From: GCA-2794515 sp033763335
GTDB lineage: Bacteria; Chloroflexota; Anaerolineae; Aggregatilineales; Phototrophicaceae
DNA: 64,000 nucleotides
Direction: 5' to 3'
NCBI GenBank assembly: GCA_033763335.1
Contig: JANRKU010000124.1
Coordinates: 1 to 64,000 of the forward strand
A program made the position numbers and the translations under genes. This document shows, in pieces, positions 35,301 through 44,005 of the stretch (positions are counted from its first letter, which is position 1; each line of letters begins with the position of its first letter). The notes beneath the pieces were generated by a model. The model made no database searches and was not told the origin of the DNA. It saw nothing but the letters and a program-made list of their open reading frames with translations.

Positions 35301-35951
35301 TGGCAAAAATTCTGCTACATCCTGTGCATAAGCGATGACAGCCGCATTCGTCGCCACAAAATTCGCCGTAATATCAACATCAGTGCTATAACCACTGAGT
35401 GATGCTAAGGCGGCGCGTGCGGCAGTTTCTAGGGCATTAACGGCATCGCTTTCGCCTTCTGCAAAAGAAGAGAGCGAATCTATATAAGCGCGTGCATTGT
35501 TGACATACAAGTCTTTTAGGGTGGCTAAACCAACTGTCCCACCAGAAATCGCTTCTTCTAAGTCGTCATAGGCGTTGAGATACGCATCTCTAGCAAGAAC
35601 AAACGAGGGGGGTGCCATCTGCATCCCTTTGGCGATGGGGTCATTATCGGGGCGTGGCTGATTTTGACACGATTCCACCCACACATCACGAGGATTTAAG
35701 CCGTGAATTTCGATATAACTACGGGCAGTGAGGTTCACTGTGGCTATAGAACGGTCTTGGCGCATTTGCCCTGCGGCGGCAATTGCGGCGGCATCTACCG
35801 CCCGCCGTAGCGTGGCATAACGCACAAACAGTAACGAAATATCGGTGGTGATGCCCACAAAACCTAAAAGGGCAACCATCCCCAATGCGAGGACAATGAT
35901 AGATTGCCCTTTATGCTGTCTTCTTACTAATCGTTTCATGAGTCGTCTCAT
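32322..35951 (-). CDS. TadG-like pilus-assembly protein with von Willebrand A domain
   Basis: A 1209-residue protein. The N-terminus RRQHKGQSIIVLALGMVALLGFVGITTDISLLFVRYATLRRAVDAAAIAAAG is typical of TadG (one membrane helix, then the D..R..LQ..ADAAA pattern). A VWA domain starts around residue 270 with MIDAS DVSES (276-280), and a LLSDGAAG segment lies about 500 residues later, so the domain is interrupted by long insertions. Many aromatic and Gly/Asn-rich repeats follow. It is probably extracellular and metal-binding, and may serve as adhesin or pilus-tip protein. AAGGA precedes ATG 35951. No tadA/B/C genes are adjacent. Confidence 0.82.
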   Translation of the reverse strand: MRRLMKRLVRRQHKGQSIIVLALGMVALLGFVGITTDISLLFVRYATLRRAVDAAAIAAAGQMRQDRSIATVNLTARSYIEIHGLNPRDVWVESCQNQPRPDNDPIAKGMQMAPPSFVLARDAYLNAYDDLEEAISGGTVGLATLKDLYVNNARAYIDSLSSFAEGESDAVNALETAARAALASLSGYSTDVDITANFVATNAAVIAYAQDVAEFLPEDWTDDLEICTADQRKLVRVTAQVESPTVFLRLFGWQNILLEASAVSETAVLDVVIVMDVSESMMFDTVIKDWEAVHMAVAYLPPRIENTPTRIYADTKTVLGRMIGNAVIPSWTGFGASTAETRAPDDTTAKPPISTTFPYTAPPPRGGGVVNTYADTYETWLDGWFWGEYLLGVPQSEVNRRLFYLDIGQPLNGEASATDQSVGGPMGTYPAPTDPDVDYNDPRNQYYQVRSFIPDNVTDPLLQTQPREACRVRFYPFSMNSYMDPTLAEMYVTELGVTNADWPSIQNYTTANPSDDAKWSGFVPSFNFYGCCNDPSYAVVDRDGSFLDPVTGNPFGSNSNNWSNDNRFDDLVCQPMKQARDATRLFLERVDFLRGDRVGFVTFDKSAYIIDPDGANGKPGFANLSHMIEDLDTATKVLNQAIGVRAEPNYYVWNEDGGIFTAGPWTGTGTATQFAAGYNQDNEVLPVDYDCTNADCPPPPMDNFGAPEIDQSAIDPSYLNYPVAGNCSIQNAELQFPYSRFATRNTGNAILDNQNTPSLYRIFNPPAYGVGSQPLWSSYSNSRSGGPLTTNHSYEKQGTCRGTNIGAALRVGNDALTDPRTTRRAGTVWIMILLSDGAAGASDPVRQNGQKVDQAVPYEEIRRFDWRQRTSTTSNNRSNEYGAGVSATTGAIIGRGGYGWLGLCPFGTPAVPGQLIKNPTGLSFPFCSDPDVVSRHFCLANPGQSVGYPDFGSGFDPGSFDRDYRDRVIATVLGEAFDPPANVIPAGWNPFDAATQTEGDYILEENTRLGNIFDVDLGTVGASSCDPLYDVDDYARDWADFVAGVDEEQSGDAVLPTIFTIGFRLEFVDTPHAPSNLTCEQRVGNNDSPEYDKCMCNLNIEQCLGEELLRYIADAGDNFVIDNDLQQDWRNHNDFTTQINLDKDVTEWGPKDPCENPSVNWFDAATTLNDFAPRRGGQSCGNYYNAPSVTELQQVFDDIASRMFTRLAG

Positions 35952-35969
35952 GGCACTCAATTCCTTTGA

Positions 35970-37511
35970 CTAAGGTGTGGTTGTGGTCAAAAAGTCATCC
36001 ACATCTTGGTTAAATTTCAAATTTGGTACTGCCGATGGTGCAGGAAATGCCGACCAAACACTAATGGTTGTGCGGTCACTGCCCAAAAAGTTGTATATAG
36101 GCGAAAAAACAGGGATGTCGAGCAATAAGCGATGTTGCCAAAATATCTCGACCATGACGATACCTTGGTTTGCCATATAACGGCGCACATCATCTTGGCT
36201 ACAAATCGTCCCACCAGAGCCATCATCTTCACATTGAATGGCAAAATTGGGGTCTGTGAGGCGTGCGGCATCTATTTCTTGTTGCGACATGAAGAAATTA
36301 TTGTTCACAAGCAGGTTTTGAATTTCTTGAACCGAAAATTCAGACCCAAAGCAAAGGCTCTCTAAGAGTGTGCCACTGCGGTCAACGGTACTGTTCACTT
36401 GATGATAGCCTGTATAAGCAAACCCGCGCACCATTTCTGGATAGTTATAGGGGTCAAATGCAGGCAAATCGCCGGGCGATACCCAAATACCATCACGCAA
36501 CACAGCCAGTTCTAGTGGGTATCTGCCAACAACTGTAGGAACACCCCCAATTATCTCAGATACCTCAACCACATCTACACCACCATTTTTACCGTTTGTT
36601 GCTGATGGTCCCAGAAAATCATTATATTTATTCCCAAACAAGCTAACATAATAGGTTGCGAGGAATTGATTTTCATTGGGCATGATACTACTGTTACTCA
36701 AAAAGAGATTCGTGCCGGGGGTTGCAGATTGGTCTGCGCCTTGCCGATAAAAATCAAATGGGTCACGCTCTGTATGAAAGATAATAGGAGTACCGGGGTT
36801 AGCAGGGTCACGCCAATAATTACATTCATTGGCTTTGGTAGGATACCGCCCCACTACCACTGGGATATACCCATCTTGAAATTCATTGGGGATAATGCCA
36901 TTTGGCAAGCGCAATTCATCACCACCAACCGTTGGGACATTGTTGTTAATCAATTGAATAGAAAAAACGGAGATGACAATATCATCTGTGCGCTCTTCAA
37001 CGGGGAGAGCAGGATCATAACGGATTTGCAATGGAGAAAGCGATGCCAACATCTGACACAACACCAAATTATAAAACCCAGTGAAATTGTCTGGACGTGC
37101 AGTATCACCAAGCGCCGAACAATCTCGAACATTCACGCGAAGGTTATTGATATTACTCTGGGTTAATCCGCCATAATTGGGTGGGTCTGGGAATAAAGGA
37201 TAATTTGCCCATAATGGGTCATAACTCTGTCCGCGTGGCAGGCTCGCCCACTCATTCCAAACCAATGGGCTATTATCGCCCCCCAAAACAGCACCACGTC
37301 GCGCACCCACCCGTGTTACTTCTAACAAGGTGAGGTAATTCCGCGCAAACCAGCCAATCTCAACCAGCCCGACCAATAAAATAATCAACAATGGGGTGAT
37401 GAGCGTCATTTCCAATACACTCTGCCCGCGCTGGAGGTTCTTTTTCTTCCGCCGACGTGGTTGGGGTGTACCATCTAAAAATTTAATTGCTTTTCTCAAA
37501 AAATTACGCAT
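35970..37511 (-). CDS. TadE-like surface protein
   Basis: A 513-residue protein, the first gene of the Tad block. A basic N-terminus (PQPRRRKKKNLQ) precedes RGQSVLEMTLITPLLIILLVGLVEIGWF, a TadE-type membrane helix with the conserved G-Q-x-x-x-E. The following residues (ARNYLTLLEVTRVGARRGAV) also match TadE. The C-terminal 400 residues are beta-rich without known motif and likely extracellular. AGGTGG precedes ATG. The three genes (35970, 32322 and 29915) are separated by 18-22 bases and share one promoter and one terminator, so they form an operon. Confidence 0.8.
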   Translation of the reverse strand: MRNFLRKAIKFLDGTPQPRRRKKKNLQRGQSVLEMTLITPLLIILLVGLVEIGWFARNYLTLLEVTRVGARRGAVLGGDNSPLVWNEWASLPRGQSYDPLWANYPLFPDPPNYGGLTQSNINNLRVNVRDCSALGDTARPDNFTGFYNLVLCQMLASLSPLQIRYDPALPVEERTDDIVISVFSIQLINNNVPTVGGDELRLPNGIIPNEFQDGYIPVVVGRYPTKANECNYWRDPANPGTPIIFHTERDPFDFYRQGADQSATPGTNLFLSNSSIMPNENQFLATYYVSLFGNKYNDFLGPSATNGKNGGVDVVEVSEIIGGVPTVVGRYPLELAVLRDGIWVSPGDLPAFDPYNYPEMVRGFAYTGYHQVNSTVDRSGTLLESLCFGSEFSVQEIQNLLVNNNFFMSQQEIDAARLTDPNFAIQCEDDGSGGTICSQDDVRRYMANQGIVMVEIFWQHRLLLDIPVFSPIYNFLGSDRTTISVWSAFPAPSAVPNLKFNQDVDDFLTTTTP

Positions 37512-37572
37512 TATGCCACCTATCTATCACCTACATGGGTGAGGCACTCACGATTCTTCTGCGTCATACTAA

Positions 37573-37600
37573 ATGATACCATACCCCTGCTTGCTATCAA
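37573..37600 (-). promoter_or_regulatory. Promoter of the Tad operon
   Basis: TTGATA (37595-37600) and TATCAT (37573-37578) with a 16-base spacer; TG at -14/-13 gives an extended -10 element. It would start transcription about 55 bases before the first Tad gene. Confidence 0.6.
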
Positions 37601-37661
37601 TAAAGGCGGTGGTAGAAAATTGATAGGGTTTTGTACAAGGTTTTGTGTATAGCTTTGACAA

Positions 37662-37689
37662 TTGACGCTTCCTAGCCCTGCGGTACTAT
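37662..37689 (+). promoter_or_regulatory. Promoter of carB
   Basis: TTGACG (37662-37667) and TACTAT (37684-37689) with a 16-base spacer, giving a start near 37696 and a leader of about 31 bases to ATG 37727. Confidence 0.55.
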
Positions 37690-37726
37690 AGAAGGCGTTA
37701 TGTTTTAGCAGAGTGAGTGAAAAAAT

Positions 37727-40700
37727 ATGCCCAAACGGACAGATCTTCAAACCATCATGATTATTGGCTCTGGACCCATTGTGATTGGTCAAGCCAGCGA
37801 ATTTGATTATAGCGGTGTGCAAGCCTGCAAAGCCTTGCGTGGATTGGGGTATCGGGTGGTACTGGTAAATAGCAATCCAGCTACCATTATGACCGACCCC
37901 GAATTTGCCGATGCAACCTATGTCGAACCGCTCACGCCAGAAATCTGTGAGCGTATTATTGAGGTAGAACGCCCAGATGCCCTACTCCCCACTGTTGGCG
38001 GACAAACGGCACTCAACCTTGCGCTGGCGCTCCAAGCACGCGGGACATTGGATAAATACAATGTCGAACTCATTGGCGCGTCTATGAATAGTATTCACCT
38101 AGCGGAAGATAGGCAATTATTCAAAGATGCCATGACCGAAATCAATCTCAAATCCCCGCCTAGCGAGGTCGTATCTACTGTAGAGGGTGCCATAAAAGCG
38201 GCGGAAAAAATCGGCTATCCCGTCCTCGTGCGCCCATCCTTCACGCTCGGTGGGAGTGGTGGCGGTATCGCCTATGATGAAGCGCAATTGCGCGAAATCG
38301 CCCGTAATGGCATCAAACAAAGCCCCATGGGGCAAGTTTTGATTGATATGAGCCTGCTCGGATGGAAAGAGTACGAACTCGAAATCATGCGCGATAACAA
38401 CGGCAATTTTGTCGTGGTGTGTTCGATAGAGAACCTAGACCCGATGGGCGTGCATACAGGGGATAGCATCACGGTTGCCCCCGCCCAAACATTGACCGAT
38501 AAAGAACTCCAACGCCTACGGAATATGTCCCGCGCCATTTTCGATAAAGTCGGACTCGCCACCGGTGGCGCAAATGTGCAATATGCCATTAGCCCCTATG
38601 ATGGTGAGGTCTATGTCATCGAGATGAATCCGCGTGTATCACGTTCATCGGCACTCGCCAGCAAAGCCACAGGCTTCCCCATTGCCAAAATTGCCGCATT
38701 GGTCGCAGTCGGCTTTTCGTTGGATGAAATCCCCAACGACATCACCCGTGTAACCCCCGCCAGTTTTGAGCCATCGCTCGATTATGTGGTGGTCAAAATC
38801 CCCCGTTGGAATTTTGAAAAATTCGCGGGTGTGAATACCGTTTTGGGTCCACAAATGAAAGCCGTTGGCGAAGTCATGGCGATTGGGCGTACCTTCTCCG
38901 AAGCCTTACAGAAGGCAGTGCGGTCATTGGATATTGGCATCACAGGCTTTGGGAGCAATTTGGATGATGTCCCGCCTGCCACACTTGCCGTCCCCACCGC
39001 CAAACGCCTCTTTCAAGTCGCCGCCAATTTGTATAATGGCGTGAGCCAAGAAGAAATTGTGGAGCAAACCCGTTTTGACCCGTGGTTTGTGCAACAAATG
39101 GCAGATTTAATGACCATCCATAAAACAATTCTGCACAAAAAACTAAAATTAGCCGATTTAGATAAAGCAGATATGCTCAAACTCAAGAAAAATGGGTTTA
39201 GCGATGCCTATATCGCCCAGCTCATCGGCATAGATGAGGTGTCTGTTCGGAATCATCGCAAGGCATTGGGTGTCATCGCCAATTATTATCGGGTTGATAC
39301 CTGTGCGGCAGAATTTGAGGCACAAACGCCTTATCTCTATTCTACTTATGAATCTGAGAGTGAATCCTTCCCCACTGATAAGAAAAAAGTGATGATTCTC
39401 GGTGGTGGACCAAACCGCATTGGTCAGGGGATTGAATTTGATTATTGCTGTGTCCATGCGTGTTTTGCCTTGCGGAAAATGGGCTATGAGACCATCATGG
39501 TCAATTGCAATCCAGAGACCGTCAGCACCGATTATGACACCGCCGACCGCCTCTATTTTGAACCCCTCACTGCAGAAGATGTGCTGAACATCATTGATGT
39601 GGAAAAACCCGATGGGATTCTGGTGCAATTTGGCGGACAAACCCCGTTGAATATCGCTCGCGCCTTACATGAAGCAGGTGCGCCGATTTGGGGGACATCC
39701 GTCAACACCATTGACCTCGCAGAAGACCGCAAACGGTTTAATGCCATCATGGAAGAATTGCATATCACCCAACCCGCAGGCGGGACGGCATTTAATCCAC
39801 AAGAGGCGCGTGATGTTGCCAATAAAATCGGCTATCCCGTATTGGTACGTCCTAGCTATGTCCTCGGCGGGCGCGGTATGGCGATTGTCTTTGATGATGC
39901 CATGCTCACCGATTGGCTGGATAAACAAATTACATGGACAGAACACCCCATCCTCATTGACCGCTTTTTGGATGATGCCTTTGAAGTGGATGTGGATGCC
40001 CTATGCGATGGCGAAGCTGTGACCATCGGCGGGATTATGCAACATATCGAAGAAGCAGGCGTGCATAGTGGCGATTCAGCATGTGTATTGCCCCCCTATA
40101 AAATCAGCGCCTATCACATCGAAATTATCCGCGAACACACGCACCGTATCGGCTTGGCATTGGGCGTAAAAGGCTTATTTAACATCCAATTCGCCATCAA
40201 AGATGAAGTGGTCTATGTGCTAGAGGTGAATCCACGCGCCAGCCGTACTGTGCCATTTGTTAGCAAGGCAGTGGGTGTGCCACTGGCTAGTTATGCGGCA
40301 CAAATCAGCACAGGCGTAACGCTCAAAGAACTGGATTTCCTCACAGAACCCTCTGTAGATGGATTTTTCGTCAAAGAAGCCGTATTGCCCTTCCAAAAAT
40401 TTCCGGGCGTGGATGCCCGTCTGGGACCAGAAATGCGCTCCACAGGCGAAGTGATGGGACACGCATCCAGTTTTGGTCATGCGTTCATCAAATCGCAGAT
40501 GGCAACAGGCGTATCCCTGCCCCAATCTGGGAATATCCTCATCAGTGTGAATGATTTTGATAAAGGGGCGGTATCGAAAATTGCCCGTGATTTGCATAAT
40601 ATGGGCTTCAAACTGATTGCCACGGAAGGCACGGCTCGCTGGCTCGAAATGATAGGCTTGCCTGCCACACGGATTAATAAAGTGGCACAAGGCTCACCGC

Positions 40701-40930
40701 ATGTCGTGGATGCCATGATGGAGGGCAACATTCACATGCTGATTAACACCCCTCTGGGCGGTCAGGCACATGATGACGGTGCGTTGATTCGTGGGACGGC
40801 GGCATTATTGGGGATTCCGTTGGTGACGACCCTCAGCGCGGCGATGGCGAGTGTTCAGGGCATCCGTGCCTTGCGCGACAAACCGTTGAAGGTGCGTAGT
40901 CTGCAAAAGCACCATGAGTTGAAGGGATAA
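37727..40930 (+). CDS. carB: Carbamoyl-phosphate synthase large subunit
   Basis: A 1067-residue full-length CarB, which makes carbamoyl phosphate from bicarbonate, ammonia and two ATP for pyrimidine and arginine synthesis. The duplicated ATP-grasp halves are visible (about 1-550 and 551-930), each starting with a GxGPxxIGQxxEFDYxG motif (IIGSGPIVIGQASEFDYSG; ILGGGPNRIGQGIEFDYC) and containing ALxxQxGRP-type segments (VGGQTALNLA and FGGQTPLNIA). The C-terminal allosteric methylglyoxal-synthase-like domain (about 935-1067, LISVNDFDKGAVSKIA) completes it. carA is not in the window. The downstream gene follows within 10 bases. Confidence 0.97.
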   Translation: MPKRTDLQTIMIIGSGPIVIGQASEFDYSGVQACKALRGLGYRVVLVNSNPATIMTDPEFADATYVEPLTPEICERIIEVERPDALLPTVGGQTALNLALALQARGTLDKYNVELIGASMNSIHLAEDRQLFKDAMTEINLKSPPSEVVSTVEGAIKAAEKIGYPVLVRPSFTLGGSGGGIAYDEAQLREIARNGIKQSPMGQVLIDMSLLGWKEYELEIMRDNNGNFVVVCSIENLDPMGVHTGDSITVAPAQTLTDKELQRLRNMSRAIFDKVGLATGGANVQYAISPYDGEVYVIEMNPRVSRSSALASKATGFPIAKIAALVAVGFSLDEIPNDITRVTPASFEPSLDYVVVKIPRWNFEKFAGVNTVLGPQMKAVGEVMAIGRTFSEALQKAVRSLDIGITGFGSNLDDVPPATLAVPTAKRLFQVAANLYNGVSQEEIVEQTRFDPWFVQQMADLMTIHKTILHKKLKLADLDKADMLKLKKNGFSDAYIAQLIGIDEVSVRNHRKALGVIANYYRVDTCAAEFEAQTPYLYSTYESESESFPTDKKKVMILGGGPNRIGQGIEFDYCCVHACFALRKMGYETIMVNCNPETVSTDYDTADRLYFEPLTAEDVLNIIDVEKPDGILVQFGGQTPLNIARALHEAGAPIWGTSVNTIDLAEDRKRFNAIMEELHITQPAGGTAFNPQEARDVANKIGYPVLVRPSYVLGGRGMAIVFDDAMLTDWLDKQITWTEHPILIDRFLDDAFEVDVDALCDGEAVTIGGIMQHIEEAGVHSGDSACVLPPYKISAYHIEIIREHTHRIGLALGVKGLFNIQFAIKDEVVYVLEVNPRASRTVPFVSKAVGVPLASYAAQISTGVTLKELDFLTEPSVDGFFVKEAVLPFQKFPGVDARLGPEMRSTGEVMGHASSFGHAFIKSQMATGVSLPQSGNILISVNDFDKGAVSKIARDLHNMGFKLIATEGTARWLEMIGLPATRINKVAQGSPHVVDAMMEGNIHMLINTPLGGQAHDDGALIRGTAALLGIPLVTTLSAAMASVQGIRALRDKPLKVRSLQKHHELKG

Positions 40931-40939
40931 TTTTTAATC

Positions 40940-42718
40940 ATGTTGGGTAAATTTTTCTCTAAAATGACCTATGGGCAAGATATTCTCCTGCTCTCAGGTC
41001 TTATTATTTTAGCAACCCTATTCAATTCCAATTGGGCATTTTCGCCATTAGAAATCTTACCTGTTGATGGCACTTATAATGACCAATGGAGCTATGTCGG
41101 CACAATGCTCGATTTATCTGATAAATTGAATTTTGTTGCCGATACCTATGCCAACCATGCTGTTATTCAAAATCATGGCTATATTTTTGAGCGTTTTTCG
41201 TGGTCTATTCCGGGTGGCATTGTATACCAAGCATTCCCCCCTATCATTGCCAATTATCTCCTCAAATTAGCTGTTTATAGCATGGCTGTTATCGGGACTT
41301 ATTGGGCATTACGCAACTTGTTTGGGCGCAGAACAGGATTATTCGCGGGGTTATGTTTAGGGGGATATGCGTGGTTTTTGCGCTCCGCAGGCTGGGATTA
41401 TGTAGATGGGATAGGTATGGGTTATTTTAGTATGACCTTTGCCTTGATGGTGGGTGCTATTTATGCTCGTAAAAAAATAACGTGGATGATTGCCTGTTTT
41501 TTAACAGGAGCTATGGTAATCAATTTGCTCATCAGCAATTTTTATTGGGCATTTTTTGTGCCACATTTCCTCATTATAGCCGTATGGTTAAACCAGCGTC
41601 GCTATCATCGCTCACTCCTAATCAGCCTGTTTTTTGGCATTTTGGGCGGTTCATTGATGGTATTTATCTATGCCTTCATCTCATACACTATTAGAGGGGA
41701 ATGGTTTTTCTTACAGCTATCAACCCGTTCTACACGGGTGGTAATGCTCATCACCAAGAATTTTTGGCGTACACGAAATTTTGACCTCTATAACCCCATG
41801 ATAGCCCATTATCATGTTATTCCTCTGTTGCTATTATCATCGGGAATTTTCATTTTACGAAAAAAGAGACCCAATAAAACATTACAACAGATGCTCCTCT
41901 TACAGCTACTATGGATATACGGTGTATTTGCAGTGCTACATTTTTATGTCCAACCCTATCTTATTATGTCCATTTACAGCTCATATCTTATTCCTGCTGT
42001 ATTTTTATGGCTCGGCGGGATGGTCGCACCACGTATTGAATCCCTCTCAGCACAACAATTCCGCTATGTGTTGATAGGCATCATCGTGCTTTTCCTCGCC
42101 CCATTTGCCCTATCTGCCTTATTCCCAATTTTTGAAATATGGCAAAATAACACCATCCTCTTAGCATTATGCGTTTTGATATTGGTGGGTAGCCTGTTGT
42201 GGATAAACAAAATACGGCTTGTATTGTTGTTTGGGAGCATTATCTTATTTGGATGGATGAGCAGTAGCCAAATTTATGTTTTTGGTGCAGACCGTTTGCA
42301 AGGACAAGAAACCTTCGCCATGGCGTTTGATGCCTACGAAGCCATTGAAAATCACTATACGAATAATGGAATACGCGATGTACAGTTCATCTATGACCCG
42401 CGTAATACCACCGATGTACCAATGGTCGTACCTGCCATGTTTTATTTTGATGCAAATTATTTACGACCCGTGGTTCGACTGGAAGAAGAAGCAGATGGTG
42501 TCATCATATCAAAAGAAAGTCTTGTGGACGATATTTTCAATCGCATCACGATGGGGCAAGAATCCCAAAAAACAGTCATCATGACACGTTTCCCAGATAC
42601 ATTAGACCGTTTGATAAATGGTTATATGGAAAATCGTGATTATGAAGTGGAAAAAACCATAAAACTTGAGCGTCATGGTATGGTATTTTACATCCACTTT
42701 CTGACGATTATGCCATAA
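40940..42718 (+). CDS. Multi-spanning membrane protein, possibly glycosyltransferase-C fold
   Basis: A 592-residue protein with about ten transmembrane helices spread over residues 15-450, and an extracytoplasmic C-terminal region of about 150 residues. The first loop (DGTYNDQWSYVGTML) carries acidic residues, as in GT39/ArnT-type enzymes, but no diagnostic motif was found, so a GT-C-type glycosyltransferase or a plain transporter are both possible. It starts 10 bases after the carB stop with no strong Shine-Dalgarno nearby. No link to pyrimidine synthesis is apparent. Codon usage looks more AT-rich than carB. Confidence 0.5.
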   Translation: MLGKFFSKMTYGQDILLLSGLIILATLFNSNWAFSPLEILPVDGTYNDQWSYVGTMLDLSDKLNFVADTYANHAVIQNHGYIFERFSWSIPGGIVYQAFPPIIANYLLKLAVYSMAVIGTYWALRNLFGRRTGLFAGLCLGGYAWFLRSAGWDYVDGIGMGYFSMTFALMVGAIYARKKITWMIACFLTGAMVINLLISNFYWAFFVPHFLIIAVWLNQRRYHRSLLISLFFGILGGSLMVFIYAFISYTIRGEWFFLQLSTRSTRVVMLITKNFWRTRNFDLYNPMIAHYHVIPLLLLSSGIFILRKKRPNKTLQQMLLLQLLWIYGVFAVLHFYVQPYLIMSIYSSYLIPAVFLWLGGMVAPRIESLSAQQFRYVLIGIIVLFLAPFALSALFPIFEIWQNNTILLALCVLILVGSLLWINKIRLVLLFGSIILFGWMSSSQIYVFGADRLQGQETFAMAFDAYEAIENHYTNNGIRDVQFIYDPRNTTDVPMVVPAMFYFDANYLRPVVRLEEEADGVIISKESLVDDIFNRITMGQESQKTVIMTRFPDTLDRLINGYMENRDYEVEKTIKLERHGMVFYIHFLTIMP

Positions 42719-42943
42719 ATAACCGATTTTCCTGTCCAAACCGTACAAAGAAATTCGGTACAATATGACACGGAAAAATAACGCAACATTGTGTACAATG
42801 GTGAACCAATTTGCAATGATAGTTTGGTAATTTGGGTAAAATGGGTGCGGGCAACATTTTTGCTTGCCTATCCCCTACCCCATCCATGCTCAAATATCAT
42901 CGCAAATACACTTTCACATCCATCAGGAGGGTACAAAGGCACT
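42719..42943. other. Leader region of the CM-DAHP synthase gene
   Basis: A 225-base gap upstream of the aroF start. It contains two TACAAT-type -10 candidates without good -35 partners, and an AGGAGG at 42925-42930. No T-box, known riboswitch or terminator hairpin was recognised by eye. Confidence 0.35.
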
Positions 42944-44005
42944 ATGTCACAAGATAAAATCGCAGAACTTCGCAAAGAAATTGACGGCATCAACCTACAA
43001 ATTCTTGAATTGCTCAACAAGCGTGCCAGCATTGCCAAAGAAATCGGCGTGCATCAATCTGCCATTGGCACAACTTTTTATGACCCCCAACGTGAAGCCT
43101 ATATGCTCACCCAATTGGAAATGAACAATAAGGGTCCTTTTAGCAATGAAGTGGTCAAGGCATTGTTCAAAGAAATTTTTCGCGCATCCATGGCGCTCGA
43201 AGAAAAAGAAGCGCGTGCCAAATTGCTCGTGCAACGTAAAACATCGCAAGACCGCACCATCGTGGAATTGCCCGATGGCACAAAAATTGGTGATGGCTCA
43301 TTCCAATTGGTCGCAGGTTCATGCGCGGTAGAGAGCTATGAACAAATGGACACCGTGGGCGAAGCACTCGCCAAACGCGGTGTCAAAATTATGCGTGGCA
43401 TGGCATATAAACCGCGCACATCCCCCTATGACTTTCAGGGATTGGGCGAACAAGGCTTGCAGATTGCCCGCCAAGTCGCAAATAAATATAATATGTCCGT
43501 CACCAGCGAAATCATGGATATGTCACAAATCGGCATGATGTCCGATTATGTGGATATTTTCTGGGTAGGCGCTCGCAACATGCAAAATAGCTTCTTGCTC
43601 CGCGCATTGGGCAAAGTACGTCAACCGGTATTCCTCAAACGTGGTTTATCGGCAACGCTTGAAGAATGGGTCTATGCGGCAGAATATATCGCCAGCAGTG
43701 GCAATCCCAACGTCATTTTGATTGAACGAGGCATCCGTACCTTTGAAAAATGGACGCGCAACACGCTTGATATTAGCGCCGTGCCTTTGATGAAGCTCGA
43801 AACACATCTGCCAATTATCGTGGATGTGTCACACTCGGCGGGACGGCGAGACCTCGCTATCCCACTCGCAAAAGTGGCAAAAGCCAGTGGCGCAGATGGT
43901 CTTATGGTCGAAGTCCATCCCAACCCACCCGTTGCGATGAGCGATGCCAAACAACAACTGACCATACCCGAATTTCACAAGCTGATGGATGAACTTGGCT
44001 TATAG
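42944..44005 (+). CDS. aroF: Bifunctional chorismate mutase / 3-deoxy-7-phosphoheptulonate synthase
   Basis: A 353-residue fusion that starts aromatic amino-acid synthesis by condensing PEP and erythrose 4-phosphate. The N-terminal 90 residues are an AroQ-type chorismate mutase (KIAELRKEIDGINLQILELLNKR...KEIG), which in this class gives feedback control. The C-terminal type I-beta DAHP synthase starts near residue 110: VAGSCAVESYEQMD, RGMAYKPRTSPYDFQG, VTSEIMDMSQIGMM and VDVSHSAGRRDL are family motifs. The frame is open 51 codons upstream, but ATG 42944 (AAAGG and AGGAGG nearby) matches the family's start. The stop overlaps the next gene by 17 bases. Confidence 0.93.
   Translation: MSQDKIAELRKEIDGINLQILELLNKRASIAKEIGVHQSAIGTTFYDPQREAYMLTQLEMNNKGPFSNEVVKALFKEIFRASMALEEKEARAKLLVQRKTSQDRTIVELPDGTKIGDGSFQLVAGSCAVESYEQMDTVGEALAKRGVKIMRGMAYKPRTSPYDFQGLGEQGLQIARQVANKYNMSVTSEIMDMSQIGMMSDYVDIFWVGARNMQNSFLLRALGKVRQPVFLKRGLSATLEEWVYAAEYIASSGNPNVILIERGIRTFEKWTRNTLDISAVPLMKLETHLPIIVDVSHSAGRRDLAIPLAKVAKASGADGLMVEVHPNPPVAMSDAKQQLTIPEFHKLMDELGL

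Noticed and set aside
42791..42943. Upstream extension of the CM-DAHP synthase gene
   Set aside because: The additional residues do not resemble the family, while ATG 42944 follows AGGAGG/AAAGG and begins the chorismate mutase domain.
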